DNA from: Coleofasciculaceae cyanobacterium
Lineage (GTDB): Bacteria; Cyanobacteriota; Cyanobacteriia; Cyanobacteriales; Xenococcaceae
DNA: 64,000 nucleotides
Assembly (NCBI GenBank): GCA_036703275.1
Contig: DATNPK010000069.1
Span: forward strand, 1-64,000
Direction of reading: 5' to 3'
Each line of letters starts with the position of its first letter. The stretch's first letter is position 1. Below the pieces are notes generated by a model. That model was not told the origin of the DNA, did not search any database, and saw nothing but the letters and a program-made list of their open reading frames with translations. Both the position numbers and the translations under genes were made by a program. This document shows, in pieces, positions 8,466 through 18,181 of this stretch.

Positions 8466-8899
8466 TTAACCTATAACCCATAACAAAAATAAATCTTTTT
8501 TTCTTTGTTTATACTAAAATTAAAATTTTAATTTAACAAAATAATAATAATGCCCACTTATGAAGAGGTATTTATACCTAGCAAAAAGCTTAGTGTATCC
8601 GTGATAGACAACGTTTGAAATGGATGATATAGTTTGGTGCAAAAATTCATCTCATCGGTAAAGCATTGGCGGTACTCGCCAATGGCTTGATATATCCGCC
8701 TCGCTTATATCGAGAGTCTTTTTTGGCATTTGAGATAAAAATAGTACTACAAAAACTAAAAACTAGAAGCTTAATCGTCCGCTTTAAATCCATTGATCAA
8801 ATGGTAAATTGAGTAACATAGATTCAGCCGATTAAGCTTTTACGCAATCAATTGGGTTAAAGACTTTCAATTTGCTGAAAAGTTTCAACGAATAACAGC
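8466..8899. repeat. Intergenic stretch with palindromes and no gene
   Basis: No convincing coding frame is present. It holds a perfect 8-bp hairpin (CATTGGCG GTACT CGCCAATG, 8664-8684) and, at about 8595-8616, the motif TATCCGTGATAGACAACG, which recurs as TATCCGTGATAGAC and GTCCGTGATAGAC near 12315 and 12341. It therefore looks like repeat debris between two converging genes. Confidence 0.5.
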
Positions 8900-9643
8900 T
8901 TATAAAGCAGTCATTACTTTTAAAAATTCTGCTGACAAGTTTAAATTAGAATCATCTTTCTTTTTAAATAAAACACCTGCTAAGAAATAAATATTTTGAG
9001 AATAAAATGCTTGGCAATTTTTCTTTAATTCCAGGATAGTATCTTTAACTTTAGGTTCGCGACTGTAGTAACCAAATTTCAGTGGGGAAATCATGAAATC
9101 GACGACTTGATAGCCTTGAGCGATCGCATAATTAACTGTATCAACTGGATTGGAATAAGCTGAAATCATCAACAGCACATTCTCATAACCGAGTGATAAA
9201 AGCTGTTTGGTAATAGTTGCTCCATCTGTGCCACCATGCAAAGAAGGCATATATAAATTATCATCAGGCGCAGGAAGGTAAGGAGGATTAGCTATTAAAT
9301 AGCTAGCATCCGCAGGCGCATATTCAAAGAAACATTTATTATGAATAGTATATTTATCGTTGAGTCGATATTGCTCAATTCTCGAACTAGCAATTTCACA
9401 GGCAGCAGACTTTAACTCAAAACCATGAATAAAGCCATGACAATTGTTTTTTAACAAGCAGTTAATTACTGGACTACCATCTCCAGCACCAAATTCGACC
9501 AAAATATCGGCAGGGGTACATTGACTTAGCACCATTTTTTCTAAACATTGACTGTAAAATTGAGACTCTTCTGGACAGAAGAAAACTTCATTTGGTGAAG
9601 AGGATTGAACTGCTTGATTTGAGGTTAATACGACTTTTTTCAT
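8900..9643 (-). CDS. SAM-dependent methyltransferase (NPPY type)
   Basis: A 247-residue class I methyltransferase. The SAM-binding loop is VEFGAGDGSPVI near residue 50, and the catalytic motif IV is NPPYLP near residue 119. NPPY is typical of enzymes acting on a planar nitrogen, such as adenine in nucleic acid or a glutamine side chain, although small-molecule enzymes also use it. No target-recognition domain is present. It lies downstream of a haem-oxygenase-like diiron enzyme on the same strand with about 200 bp between them. The substrate is unknown. Confidence 0.78.
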   Translation of the reverse strand: MKKVVLTSNQAVQSSSPNEVFFCPEESQFYSQCLEKMVLSQCTPADILVEFGAGDGSPVINCLLKNNCHGFIHGFELKSAACEIASSRIEQYRLNDKYTIHNKCFFEYAPADASYLIANPPYLPAPDDNLYMPSLHGGTDGATITKQLLSLGYENVLLMISAYSNPVDTVNYAIAQGYQVVDFMISPLKFGYYSREPKVKDTILELKKNCQAFYSQNIYFLAGVLFKKKDDSNLNLSAEFLKVMTAL

Positions 9644-9738
9644 AGTTAAATAATGAATAATTATTGAAAAGAGGGAACAGGAAATAGAAAAAAAACTTGC
9701 TTAAGTAGTCGTGCAAAATAAATTTCCTAGTTGAAATC

Positions 9739-9774
9739 GGGGAAAGGGGAAATGGGAAAGGGAAAATGGGAAAA
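9739..9774. repeat. Purine-rich imperfect tandem repeat (GGGAAA type)
   Basis: The plus strand carries about 36 bases of GGGGAAA, GGGAAA and GGGAAAAT units in the gap between the diiron enzyme and the methyltransferase. Short purine-rich tandem tracts of this sort are common in repeat-rich cyanobacterial intergenic regions. No function is inferred. Confidence 0.55.
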
Positions 9775-9841
9775 TTAAATGTGTAATTAATGAGGACGCG
9801 ATTTCTGAGGTTGCCTCAGAAATTAAAGCCGTCCGTTTCGC

Positions 9842-10966
9842 CTAGGTACTTATCTTCTGACTTTTCTCCGCTTGTTTAACTTCTTTAATAATCGCTGCAC
9901 CAGCGCGATCGCTCATTAATTTTCCTTGATCGTAGCCAAGCACTAATTCCCAGGCATATTCTGGATATTTCTCTACTAAGGGTAATGCAGCTTGATGCAA
10001 CATCCATTGACCGTGGCGTTCATCTTCTCGAATGTGCAGTTCCCAGTAACCCATGGCATTGTCTGAAAGTCCGAGTCTTTCGGCAGCAGTCATGTAGTCT
10101 TTGTAAATGGAAGGACCGACAACTTCAAAGTAGGTAAGTCCACCGTTATAGCGTAAAAAATGACGCTTGCATTCGGTTAGCAAAAAGTTTTGGTTGATAC
10201 TAGCCAAGAGTTCCCAGGGTACGAGGCCAAAATATGATTCTGGTTCGGTATTTAGTCCCAGTTCCGCCAACATTTGCGCGAAAAAGGTAGAATGTTTGCG
10301 ATTTAGACGACCATTACCATATTCTTCTAACAATACGCGAATTAGACATGCTTGCACTTCGTTACTAGCACCGCCTAGAATCCTAGATAATTGGCTAGCT
10401 TCGACTAGTCCATCTAAAGATGCCATCGCTAGTAAATGCCGATATCCTGCCAGCGTCATTTCTTCTCGTAAATAACGCTTATTCTCGTTTAAAGGAGGAT
10501 CTAGATCGGCTTCACCTCGTTCTATCAGTGCTTGTTTGATGTCTATTTGTTGGTATTGCGCCAGATCAATTTGCGATAGTTCCCACTCTTGCCAGACTTC
10601 TTCAATGCGATCGCGCAGCCATTTTAAATAAAACGAACGCTCATTTTGATATTGTCCTAAATCGTCGTACCAAAATAGATTGAGTCGATTAATTCGATAA
10701 AGAATTCGCTGTAAAAATAAATGCGCTGCATCTAAATCTTCCTCTGGGGAGTTTTCAATATAAGCTTTGTTTAAAGCGGTGGCGATCGCTGCTTCCAGAC
10801 TGCTTACCAATTCGGGTTGAAAATTTACTTGTCGATCTAAATTCTCAAGGGTTAAAAGTCGAATTAACTGCTGTTCTGCTTCAGTGTAGTTGATAGTTTG
10901 AGAAGCAGACAATAAATCTTTCGAACTTCTGTCGATCAAGCGATTAAAATTTAGAACTGATGTCAT
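9842..10966 (-). CDS. Iron-containing redox enzyme family protein (haem-oxygenase-like diiron fold)
   Basis: This 374-residue protein matches the pattern of the iron-containing redox enzyme family: an all-helical C-terminal half with YFEVVGPSIYKDYM and WELHIREDERHGQWM, where the E/H residues are candidate iron ligands. Members of this fold (UndA, SznF, BesC type) use a diiron centre and oxygen to oxidise fatty acids, amino acids or guanidines. The first 150 residues are a helical extension without recognised domain. It lies upstream of the NPPY methyltransferase, which may form a two-step pathway with it. The start ATG is followed by TSVLNFNRLIDRS and no export signal. Confidence 0.75.
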   Translation of the reverse strand: MTSVLNFNRLIDRSSKDLLSASQTINYTEAEQQLIRLLTLENLDRQVNFQPELVSSLEAAIATALNKAYIENSPEEDLDAAHLFLQRILYRINRLNLFWYDDLGQYQNERSFYLKWLRDRIEEVWQEWELSQIDLAQYQQIDIKQALIERGEADLDPPLNENKRYLREEMTLAGYRHLLAMASLDGLVEASQLSRILGGASNEVQACLIRVLLEEYGNGRLNRKHSTFFAQMLAELGLNTEPESYFGLVPWELLASINQNFLLTECKRHFLRYNGGLTYFEVVGPSIYKDYMTAAERLGLSDNAMGYWELHIREDERHGQWMLHQAALPLVEKYPEYAWELVLGYDQGKLMSDRAGAAIIKEVKQAEKSQKIST

Positions 10967-11155
10967 TATAGATATGTTGAAAAGCTTTAACTGTATTTAT
11001 TTGTTATCGCCGACAATGAAACTAAGCCAAGTATTGTCTTCGTCAGCTCAAATAATCGTAACTAGTTATTGGCTTCACCATGTCTATCTTGAGTTAGAGT
11101 CTATCTAGTTGCCGTTCGCTAGTACCCAGCCAAGGTTGAATTGATGATTTAAAGC

Positions 11156-11208
11156 AAGTAATAGGTAATAGGGAATAAGTAATAAGAAATAAGTAATAAG
11201 TAATAGGA
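11156..11208. repeat. AGTAATA-type short tandem repeat
   Basis: About 53 bases consist of imperfect AATAAGT and AATAGG units on the plus strand. A related degenerate stretch lies at about 12061-12116. Heptameric tandem repeats of this kind are known as STRRs in cyanobacteria. They are non-coding and not CRISPR, because there are no unique spacers. Confidence 0.7.
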
Positions 11209-11314
11209 AGCAGGGGAAGATAGTTACTAAGATTTTTTGACGCTCTATCAGAGCTAATTTAAGTCGTCTAAATAATTGAGGGAGAAGTCATTATCAATTA
11301 TTAAGTTTGAATTA

Positions 11315-11667
11315 TTAATTACTTACATTAGCTAATTGTTTTTCTAGCCAGCGATCGCCTAATTTATTTAACAGTCTTTCGCCCACAACATCATCTAGTC
11401 TAGCAGGGAGATTTTTTCTAGGCGCACAATTACCCAATGAGCTTCAATTTGCCTGGAAGGTAGAAGTTGTCATGGCTGGCTGCGGTGGAGCATTTGAGTC
11501 AGAATATGATGTAGCTCTATCAATTTTACTGAATCTACTAAACCATTGTTATTAGCCTGACTGCCCAAGGAATATATCCTAGCTAATTCAGCAAAAGAAT
11601 TTTCTCTTTTTTGGAGATAATGATCTAGTTCTTTAGCTATACTTTCTATTTTAACTCTAATTATAGG
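11315..11667 (-). pseudogene. Remnant of a parvulin-type peptidyl-prolyl isomerase
   Basis: Three reading blocks on the minus strand together resemble the C-terminal part of a cyanobacterial PpiC-domain isomerase: RENSFAELARIYSLGSQANN, then QIEAHWVIVRLEKIS, then LDDVVGERLLNKLGD and RWLEKQLANVSN before a stop. The first two blocks are separated by TGA at 11470-11472 where a Gly (GGA) is expected. The third block is in another frame, entered near 11405. The N-terminal half is missing. One nonsense change plus one frameshift plus truncation make this a dead gene. Confidence 0.75.
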
Positions 11668-12212
11668 AAAAACTGTTTTTTAAAAAGGCAATTTACGATT
11701 AATAAAATAAGATTTCGTTGATGTCTCCATTGGTCTTGTTTAAATTTATTGATCTTAATTTTTCTAATAATGCAAACACTTAACTAAGCTTTGGTCATTA
11801 CCATTTTATTTATCTAAACCTGTATTTTTTGGTGGTAATTAACTAATATTATTTTCTAACGTTTTGGTAAATATCGACAATAGCAAGATTAATAATTACT
11901 TCTTGTAAAAACTGTCTTACAATTCGATATTTATCTAATGAAATAATTTACTTAGCGGTAATTATATAATCTTTTATTTGTAGAGTAGTAGTCATAAATT
12001 TGATTTCTATATATTTTAATAGTCTTAAAATCAAGAGCGATCGAGATATATACAGAGAAAGTAACAAGTAGCAAAAAAGGTAATAAGTAGTGGATAGGAG
12101 GTAGTAGATAGTAAGCAAAAACTCCAGTTTAGAAGATAATTCTTTATTAACAATTATTGCTCCAAGCTACACTTACAAGATCATTGATGATAATGCTTAT
12201 GCCCTAAAGGAC
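11668..12212. other. A/T-rich intergenic stretch, nothing recognised
   Basis: Both strands lack a convincing coding frame. Apart from the weak tandem-repeat-like segment near 12061-12116 I see no RNA gene, hairpin or promoter that stands out. Confidence 0.5.
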
Positions 12213-12353
12213 TCTATCACGGATACCGCTTCGCGACGCGGAGCGGTATGAAGTAAGCATTTGCCAATCGCGGATTCACGGATAAACCGCACTCCGCCCT
12301 TCGGTCTCGAAGCTTATCCGTGATAGACTAGCCCCGAGCCGTCCGTGATAGAC
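12213..12353. repeat. Modular palindromic element, GTGATAGA-ended version
   Basis: The block is bounded by a perfect 13-bp inverted repeat (TCTATCACGGATA at 12213-12225 and TATCCGTGATAGA at 12315-12327), with a further copy GTCCGTGATAGAC at 12341-12353. Inside are the palindrome TACCGCTTCGCGACGCGG and the module CGCACTCCGCCCTTCGGTCTC. That second module, with its left flank from AATC-CGGATTCACGGATAAA, recurs almost unchanged at about 28260. It is non-coding. Confidence 0.75.
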
Positions 12354-12548
12354 AGCGTTAGGGTATTGAAACTCTGTTTGGTATTTTTAAGATTAGTATC
12401 AAAGATTAACCTAGGGATACTTAACCAATATTGGTTCTCGTGGAGATGTCTATAAATAATTAGCATGGATGCAATAAGCTCAACTCCGAAATTCAAAATA
12501 AACGTTGATTATCTCTGATTTTACTAATCGCGATCGCCTACTTTTAAT

Positions 12549-13001
12549 TTACTTAGGTTTCCAGTAATTCTCAGAGTTGAGATTGTTATTATAATCCTCG
12601 ATAGAAACTTTCACCTCTTGAATATGTTGATACGCCCACTCTCCCATAACTGCAAGTGGTTCTACAAGAGATTTCCCCAGGGGAGTCAGGGAATACTCAA
12701 CTTTTGGTGGAACTGTTGGGTAAATTTTTCGCTCAATTAAACCGCATCGCTCTAAATTGCGGAGATTTTGAATCAGCATCTTGGGTGAGACACCAATAAT
12801 TTGCTGTTTGAGTTCGTTGTATCGTTTTGTGCCTTGTGTTAGAGCAAAAACAATCAAGATTGTCCATTTATTGGCAATATGTTCGAGTATTTGATGCGCC
12901 TCGCAATTTGTATCAAAAATATTCATTGTCGCCACGCGCTCAAGGGTAGGTTGAGGACAATATTTGGGTAGCTCGTCGTTGGAATCGTTAGAAACAGCCA
13001 T
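12549..13001 (-). CDS. HxlR-family transcription regulator
   Basis: A 150-residue winged-helix regulator. The HxlR core runs from about residue 33 (CEAHQILEHIANKWTILIV) through the recognition helix (GVSPKMLIQNLRNLERCGL) to the wing (PPKVEYSLTPLGKSL). Cys33, just before the helix that ends in KW, is in the position of the redox-sensing Cys of YodB, CatR and QorR; a second Cys lies at 15. Such proteins usually repress a divergent oxidoreductase gene until oxidised or alkylated by quinones, diamide or aldehydes. Here a divergent quinone-reductase-like gene starts about 100 bp away, with palindromes between. Confidence 0.9.
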   Translation of the reverse strand: MAVSNDSNDELPKYCPQPTLERVATMNIFDTNCEAHQILEHIANKWTILIVFALTQGTKRYNELKQQIIGVSPKMLIQNLRNLERCGLIERKIYPTVPPKVEYSLTPLGKSLVEPLAVMGEWAYQHIQEVKVSIEDYNNNLNSENYWKPK

Positions 13002-13002
13002 G

Positions 13003-13028
13003 CTTACTAAAAAGTAACTATATTACTT
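13003..13028. promoter_or_regulatory. Probable HxlR operator: overlapping palindromes
   Basis: Two overlapping inverted repeats lie immediately upstream of the regulator ATG: TTACT AAAA AGTAA (13004-13017) and AAGTAACTATATTACTT (13012-13028). The AGTAA/TTACT half-site resembles operators of the YodB/CatR group. Its position between the divergent genes suits control of both. Confidence 0.65.
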
Positions 13029-13102
13029 CTCGGTTAATCCTTCCGAGCAGCATTAGGGCAATGGTATCAAAGAAATGTCGAGCAATATAAAAGTTTTAAG
13101 CA

Positions 13103-14116
13103 ATGAAAGCATATCAACTTCAAGCATATAATTCTCTAGAGGCATTGCAATTAATCGATTTACCAGAACCTACCGTTGGTGCAAATGATGTTCTAGTCAA
13201 AATTCGCGCCAATTCCATCAACTATCGAGAGTTAATAATTCTGGGTGGAGGATACGATCGCAACAAAAAACTGCCAGTCATTCCTGCTTCTGATGGGGTT
13301 GGTCAAGTTGTCGATATCGGTAAAAATGCAACTGCATTTGAAATTGGCGATCGCGTTGCTGGAACATTCTTTCAAGATTGGCAGTCAGGATCGGCGACAG
13401 AAAAACAGATGAATACGGCTTTGGGGGGAGGAATTGACGGCACTTTAGCTGAATATGTTGTTTTTCCCGAACACGCGCTGGTTAAAATCCCCGAACATCT
13501 TGCTTACGAAGAAGCAGCAACACTTCCTTGTGCAGCCTTAACCGCCTGGAATTGCTTAAGGAGGGGTGGATTAATACCTGGACAAACAGTTTTGACTCTT
13601 GGTACGGGTGGAGTATCGATCTTTGCGCTGCAATTTGCCAAGTTATTTGGTGCCAAAGTAATTATTACTTCCAGTAGTGATGAAAAACTCGATCGCGCTA
13701 TGGCTTTAGGTGCAGACGCGACTATCAATTACCGTACTTATCCCGAATGGCAAGATCGAGTGCGCCTTTTAACTGATGGAGTTGGAGTCGATCAGGTAGT
13801 AGAAGTTGGTGGTGCAGGAACTATGAAGCGATCGCTCGATTCAGCGCGTCTTGGTGGGTATATCGGAGTCATTGGGGTTTTGAGTGGCTTTGGTGCAGCT
13901 AATTTTACACCAGCAACAGCCTTTTTCAATCAGTTACGCATTCAAGGAATTTATGTCGGTAACAGACAAATGTTTGAAGAAATGAACGCGGCAATTGCCC
14001 TACATCATTTACAACCAGTTGTTGATGAAATTGTTCCTTTTTCTGAAGCCAAGCGCGCTTACGAATTACTTGAATCTGGCAAGCACCTAGGAAAAATTGT
14101 TATTAGCCATGCTTGA
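13103..14116 (+). CDS. Zinc-type alcohol dehydrogenase / quinone reductase (MDR family)
   Basis: A 337-residue medium-chain dehydrogenase/reductase. The N-terminal GroES-like part includes PVIPASDGVGQVVDIG and GDRVAGTFF; the Rossmann part includes TLGTGGVSIFALQFAK near residue 170. The usual structural-zinc cysteine cluster is absent, and no catalytic Cys-His pair of a classic zinc enzyme stands out, which favours an NADPH quinone- or enal-reductase role. The divergent HxlR regulator and operator support induction by electrophiles. The gene is monocistronic. Confidence 0.87.
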   Translation: MKAYQLQAYNSLEALQLIDLPEPTVGANDVLVKIRANSINYRELIILGGGYDRNKKLPVIPASDGVGQVVDIGKNATAFEIGDRVAGTFFQDWQSGSATEKQMNTALGGGIDGTLAEYVVFPEHALVKIPEHLAYEEAATLPCAALTAWNCLRRGGLIPGQTVLTLGTGGVSIFALQFAKLFGAKVIITSSSDEKLDRAMALGADATINYRTYPEWQDRVRLLTDGVGVDQVVEVGGAGTMKRSLDSARLGGYIGVIGVLSGFGAANFTPATAFFNQLRIQGIYVGNRQMFEEMNAAIALHHLQPVVDEIVPFSEAKRAYELLESGKHLGKIVISHA

Positions 14117-14350
14117 GGCATAGTGATCTTGATGTGTTAGATTTTGCTCACAAATGGGGAATCAGCTAGACATACTTACACCCTGATTGGCGATCCTTCC
14201 CCAATGTGGGTAGATATCCCTAAAGTCGTTATGAGTAGGCAAATGGTAGAATTATTAAAAGTTATTAAATATTGCTTTCTAGCTAGGAGATCGTGGATTA
14301 AAAAGCAAATATTAGATCGTTAAGAATACTGATTATTCATAAAAATTACT

Positions 14351-17197
14351 ATGCTGAAAAGACTGTTGGGCGACCCCAATGCACGTAAACTAAAAAAATT
14401 TCAGCCTTTAGTGGCAGAAATCAACCTGATTGAAGAAGACATCAAGGATTTATCTGACGCAGATTTAAAAGCAAAAACGGGCGAATTCCGCGAACAGCTT
14501 GCTAAAGCAAAAAATGATGATGAAAAGAAGGAAATCCTCGAAGATATTTTGCCTGAAGCTTTTGCCGTAGTTAGAGAAGCAGCGATTCGAGTATTGGGGA
14601 TGCGTCACTATGACGTACAGTTGCTTGGAGGCATAGTTTTACACAAAGGACAAATCGCCGAAATGAAAACAGGCGAAGGTAAAACCCTAGTATGTACGCT
14701 TCCTGCATATCTCAACGGTTTGACTGGGAAAGGGGTTCATGTTGTCACAGTTAACGATTATCTTGCCCGCAGAGACGCGGAGTGGATGGGGCAGGTTCAT
14801 CGCTTTTTAGGTTTAAGCGTGGGGCTGATTCAGTCGGGCATGAGTCCGACAGAAAGAAGAAAAAATTATGCCTGTGACATTACTTACACGACTAACAGTG
14901 AATTGGGCTTTGATTATCTGCGGGACAACATGGCTGTATCCATGGAAGAAGTAGTACAGCGTCCTTTTAACTATTGTGTAATTGACGAGGTTGATTCGGT
15001 ACTAGTTGATGAAGCTAGAACTCCGCTAATTATTTCGGGACAGGTAGAACGTCCCACAGAAAAGTATCTTCAAGCATCTCAGATAGCAGCCCAGCTAGTC
15101 AAACAGGAAGAAAATTACGATGAGGAATTAAATGGCAATGAGGGCGTTGGTGATTACGAAGTAGATGAGAAAGCTCGTAATGTTTTGATGACCGACGAAG
15201 GGTTTGCTCGTGCCGAAGAAATATTAGGTGTGGGCGACCTATACGACCCTGAAAATCCTTGGGCGCACTATATTTCTAATGCGGTTAAAGCGAAAGAACT
15301 TTTTACCAAAGATGTTAACTATATGGTGCGTAACGATGAGATTGTCATCGTCGATGAGTTTACGGGGCGCGTGCTGGCTGGAAGACGCTGGAGTGATGGT
15401 TTACACCAGGCGATTGAAGCCAAAGAAGGAGTGCCAATTCAAAAAGAGACTCAAACTCTGGCAAGTATTACCTATCAAAACTTTTTCTTACTCTATCCCA
15501 CTTTAGCAGGGATGACAGGAACAGCAAAAACAGAGGAAACCGAGTTTGAGAAAGTTTATAAGCTTCAAGTAACGATAATTCCGACTAATTTGCCGTCTAG
15601 AAGAGCCGATCTTGCTGACGTAGTTTATAAAAAAGAAATTGGCAAATGGCAAGCAGTGGCAGAAGACTGCTTTAATATGCATGAAAAAGGTCGTCCTGTG
15701 TTAGTTGGTACCACAAGCGTCGAGAAATCTGAGCTAATTTCTCAGTTGCTAAAGCAAAAAGGCATTGAACATAATTTGCTTAACGCTAAACCCGAAAACG
15801 TAGAGCGAGAATCAGAGATTGTAGCTCAAGCTGGTCGTAAAACTGCCGTAACGATCGCAACTAACATGGCAGGACGAGGTACAGATATTATCTTGGGTGG
15901 TAACGCTGACTATATGGCAAGGCTCAAGGTGCGAGAGTATCTAATGCCAAAAATAGTGATGCCCGAAGATGATAATCTGATGGCTAGAGTACCAGGAATC
16001 AAGCTGGGTAAGGATTCTGCCAAAGGTTTTGGCGGGTTAGGCGATGGCAAGAAAGTCAAGACTTGGAAAGCATCGCCGCAAATTTTCCCGACTGAACTAT
16101 CAACAGAAGCTGAAAAATTACTCAAGGAAACCGTTAAGTTTGCCGTACAAAGATACGGCGAGCAAAGTTTATCTGAACTAGATGCAGAAGAAAAAATCGC
16201 TGTTGCCTCGGAAAACGCGCCCGTCACCGATCCTGTACTGCAAAAATTGCGTGAAGCTTACAAGTTGGTGCGTAAAGAGTATGAAGTATTTACCGACGCG
16301 GAACACAAGGAAGTAATTGCTAACGGTGGACTTCATGTAATCGGTACAGAGCGTCACGAATCTCGTCGAGTCGATAACCAGTTGCGAGGACGGGCAGGAA
16401 GACAGGGCGATCCTGGTTCAACTAGATTTTTCCTTAGTTTACAGGATAACCTGTTGCGGATCTTTGGTGGCGATCGCGTCGAAAAGCTAATGAATATGAT
16501 GCGTGTCGAAGACGATATGCCCATCGAGTCTAAGATGCTGACCAACTCCCTAGAAGGGGCGCAAAAGAAAGTAGAAACTTTTTATTACGATACTCGTAAG
16601 CAGGTCTTTGAATATGACGAGGTGATGAATAATCAGCGTCGCGCTATTTATGCCGAACGTCGACGTGTACTAGAAGGATTAGATCTTAAAGAACAGGTAA
16701 TTCAATATGCCGAGAAAACTATGGGGGAAATTGTCGATGCTTACATTAACCCTGAATTGCCCCCCGAAGAGTGGAAGCTAGACAAAATGGTCGATAAGGC
16801 TAAAGAGTTTATCTATCTTCTCGATGATGTAGAACCTGCACATCTCGAAGATATGACCGTCAACGAGATGAAGAACTTTCTGGGTGAAGAAGTCCGCAAA
16901 GCTTACGACATTAAGGAACATCAAATTGATAGTATGCAGCCTGGTTTGATGCGCCAAGCAGAACGATTCTTTATTCTCCAACAGATTGACACCCTATGGC
17001 GAGAACACCTACAGGCGATGGACGCGCTGCGAGAGTCAATTGGTTTGCGCGGTTATGGACAAAAAGATCCGCTGATTGAATATAAACAAGAAGGATACGA
17101 GATGTTCTTGGAAATGATGATTGATATTCGTCGTAACGTCGTTTACTCTCTCTTCCAGTTTCAACCCCAACCTCAACCCCAAGCGCAGGCAGTGTAA
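14351..17197 (+). CDS. secA: Protein translocase ATPase SecA
   Basis: A full-length 948-residue SecA, the motor that drives preproteins through SecYEG into the thylakoid lumen and periplasm. Landmarks are the Walker A MKTGEGKT near residue 108, the DEAD-type [21 protein letters not shown] region near 210, the NBD2 motif [16 protein letters not shown], and the helical scaffold [16 protein letters not shown] near the end. An insert around 525-570 ([19 protein letters not shown]) is typical of cyanobacterial and chloroplast SecA. The C-terminus is a QPQPQ tail without the zinc-binding linker of Proteobacteria. A terminator hairpin follows. Confidence 0.98.
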   Translation: MLKRLLGDPNARKLKKFQPLVAEINLIEEDIKDLSDADLKAKTGEFREQLAKAKNDDEKKEILEDILPEAFAVVREAAIRVLGMRHYDVQLLGGIVLHKGQIAEMKTGEGKTLVCTLPAYLNGLTGKGVHVVTVNDYLARRDAEWMGQVHRFLGLSVGLIQSGMSPTERRKNYACDITYTTNSELGFDYLRDNMAVSMEEVVQRPFNYCVIDEVDSVLVDEARTPLIISGQVERPTEKYLQASQIAAQLVKQEENYDEELNGNEGVGDYEVDEKARNVLMTDEGFARAEEILGVGDLYDPENPWAHYISNAVKAKELFTKDVNYMVRNDEIVIVDEFTGRVLAGRRWSDGLHQAIEAKEGVPIQKETQTLASITYQNFFLLYPTLAGMTGTAKTEETEFEKVYKLQVTIIPTNLPSRRADLADVVYKKEIGKWQAVAEDCFNMHEKGRPVLVGTTSVEKSELISQLLKQKGIEHNLLNAKPENVERESEIVAQAGRKTAVTIATNMAGRGTDIILGGNADYMARLKVREYLMPKIVMPEDDNLMARVPGIKLGKDSAKGFGGLGDGKKVKTWKASPQIFPTELSTEAEKLLKETVKFAVQRYGEQSLSELDAEEKIAVASENAPVTDPVLQKLREAYKLVRKEYEVFTDAEHKEVIANGGLHVIGTERHESRRVDNQLRGRAGRQGDPGSTRFFLSLQDNLLRIFGGDRVEKLMNMMRVEDDMPIESKMLTNSLEGAQKKVETFYYDTRKQVFEYDEVMNNQRRAIYAERRRVLEGLDLKEQVIQYAEKTMGEIVDAYINPELPPEEWKLDKMVDKAKEFIYLLDDVEPAHLEDMTVNEMKNFLGEEVRKAYDIKEHQIDSMQPGLMRQAERFFILQQIDTLWREHLQAMDALRESIGLRGYGQKDPLIEYKQEGYEMFLEMMIDIRRNVVYSLFQFQPQPQPQAQAV

Positions 17198-17237
17198 AAC
17201 CACTATTTATTGACACTCCAATAATTTCATGATCCAC

Positions 17238-17269
17238 AAGCCAGTATTTATTTGCTGGCTTTTCTATTT
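17238..17269 (+). terminator. Rho-independent terminator after secA
   Basis: A 7-bp stem (AAGCCAG with CTGGCTT) and a 10-base loop are followed by a T-rich run. It lies about 40 bases after the secA stop codon. Confidence 0.75.
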
Positions 17270-17459
17270 AATAGCAATTTTTATCTTTGTCACTTCAGAA
17301 TCTTAACTGCAAATTTAGCTTGAAATACAACTTCCTATCGTTTTCAATAATCAGCTTGCCATATCTATGTCTAGTTGTTGAGGGAGTATCTAACTTAACG
17401 TTAGTATTACCTAAAGCATTGAGCAAGGGAAAAGAGAAATTCAATCTATTGAATTAATT

Positions 17460-18152
17460 ATGAGCAATAACCAAGTCGTAAATATTCAAGAATTGAGTCA
17501 TTTTTTTGGCGAAGGAAAGTTAAAAAAGCAGATTTTGTTTGATATTAATTTAGTTTTCAATTCGGGCGAAGTAATTATCTTAAAAGGACCTTCTGGATCG
17601 GGAAAAACTACTTTATTAACGTTGATGGGTGGACTGCGATCGCCACAGTCAGGAAGCCTACGAGTATTTGGTCAAGAGTTAGTTGGGGCAAAAAAAAATA
17701 AGCTGGTGCAAACGAGGAAAAACATTGGCTATATTTTCCAGTCTCACAATCTTTTGGCATTCCTAACCGCAAAACAAAATGTGCAGATGTCGTTAGAGTT
17801 GCACGACAACATTAAAACCACAGAGGTAGAATCAAGAGCGATCGCTCTATTGGAATCAGTCGGCTTGGGAGAACATATTAACTATCATCCTCAAAACCTT
17901 TCTGGGGGACAAAAACAACGGGTAGCGATCGCTAGGGCACTAGTTTCGCATCCGAAGATAGTCCTAGCAGACGAACCCACCGCAGCATTAGACAGCAAAT
18001 CGGGTAGAGACGTAGTAGAGTTGATGCGGCAGCTAGCTAGAGAACAAGGCTGCACTATTCTGATTGTGACCCACGATAATCGCATTCTTGATGTAGCTGA
18101 TCGCATCGTGGAATTAGAAGATGGCAGAATTACTTTAGATACAGAACAATAA
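17460..18152 (+). CDS. ABC transporter ATPase, DevA-type
   Basis: A 230-residue ABC ATPase with Walker A GPSGSGKTT near residue 43, signature LSGGQKQRVAIARAL near 145, and Walker B VLADEPTAALD. The SHFFGEGKLKKQ start and overall sequence are those of the DevA family. In heterocystous species DevBCA exports glycolipids through TolC; other cyanobacteria use relatives for export of unknown molecules. No DevB or DevC gene lies next to it, so it is an orphan here and its partners must be elsewhere. It converges with the channel gene 29 bp away. Confidence 0.87.
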   Translation: MSNNQVVNIQELSHFFGEGKLKKQILFDINLVFNSGEVIILKGPSGSGKTTLLTLMGGLRSPQSGSLRVFGQELVGAKKNKLVQTRKNIGYIFQSHNLLAFLTAKQNVQMSLELHDNIKTTEVESRAIALLESVGLGEHINYHPQNLSGGQKQRVAIARALVSHPKIVLADEPTAALDSKSGRDVVELMRQLAREQGCTILIVTHDNRILDVADRIVELEDGRITLDTEQ

Positions 18153-18181
18153 GCCGTTAATAATTTTAATAATTTAATTAG

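Noticed and set aside
11156-11208. Regularly spaced AGTAATA words as a CRISPR array
   Set aside because: The units are 7-8 bases without unique spacers and no cas gene is present; this is a simple tandem repeat.
12314-12496. 60-residue minus-strand frame beside the repeat element
   Set aside because: It runs into the palindromic element, has no family resemblance and no ribosome binding site.
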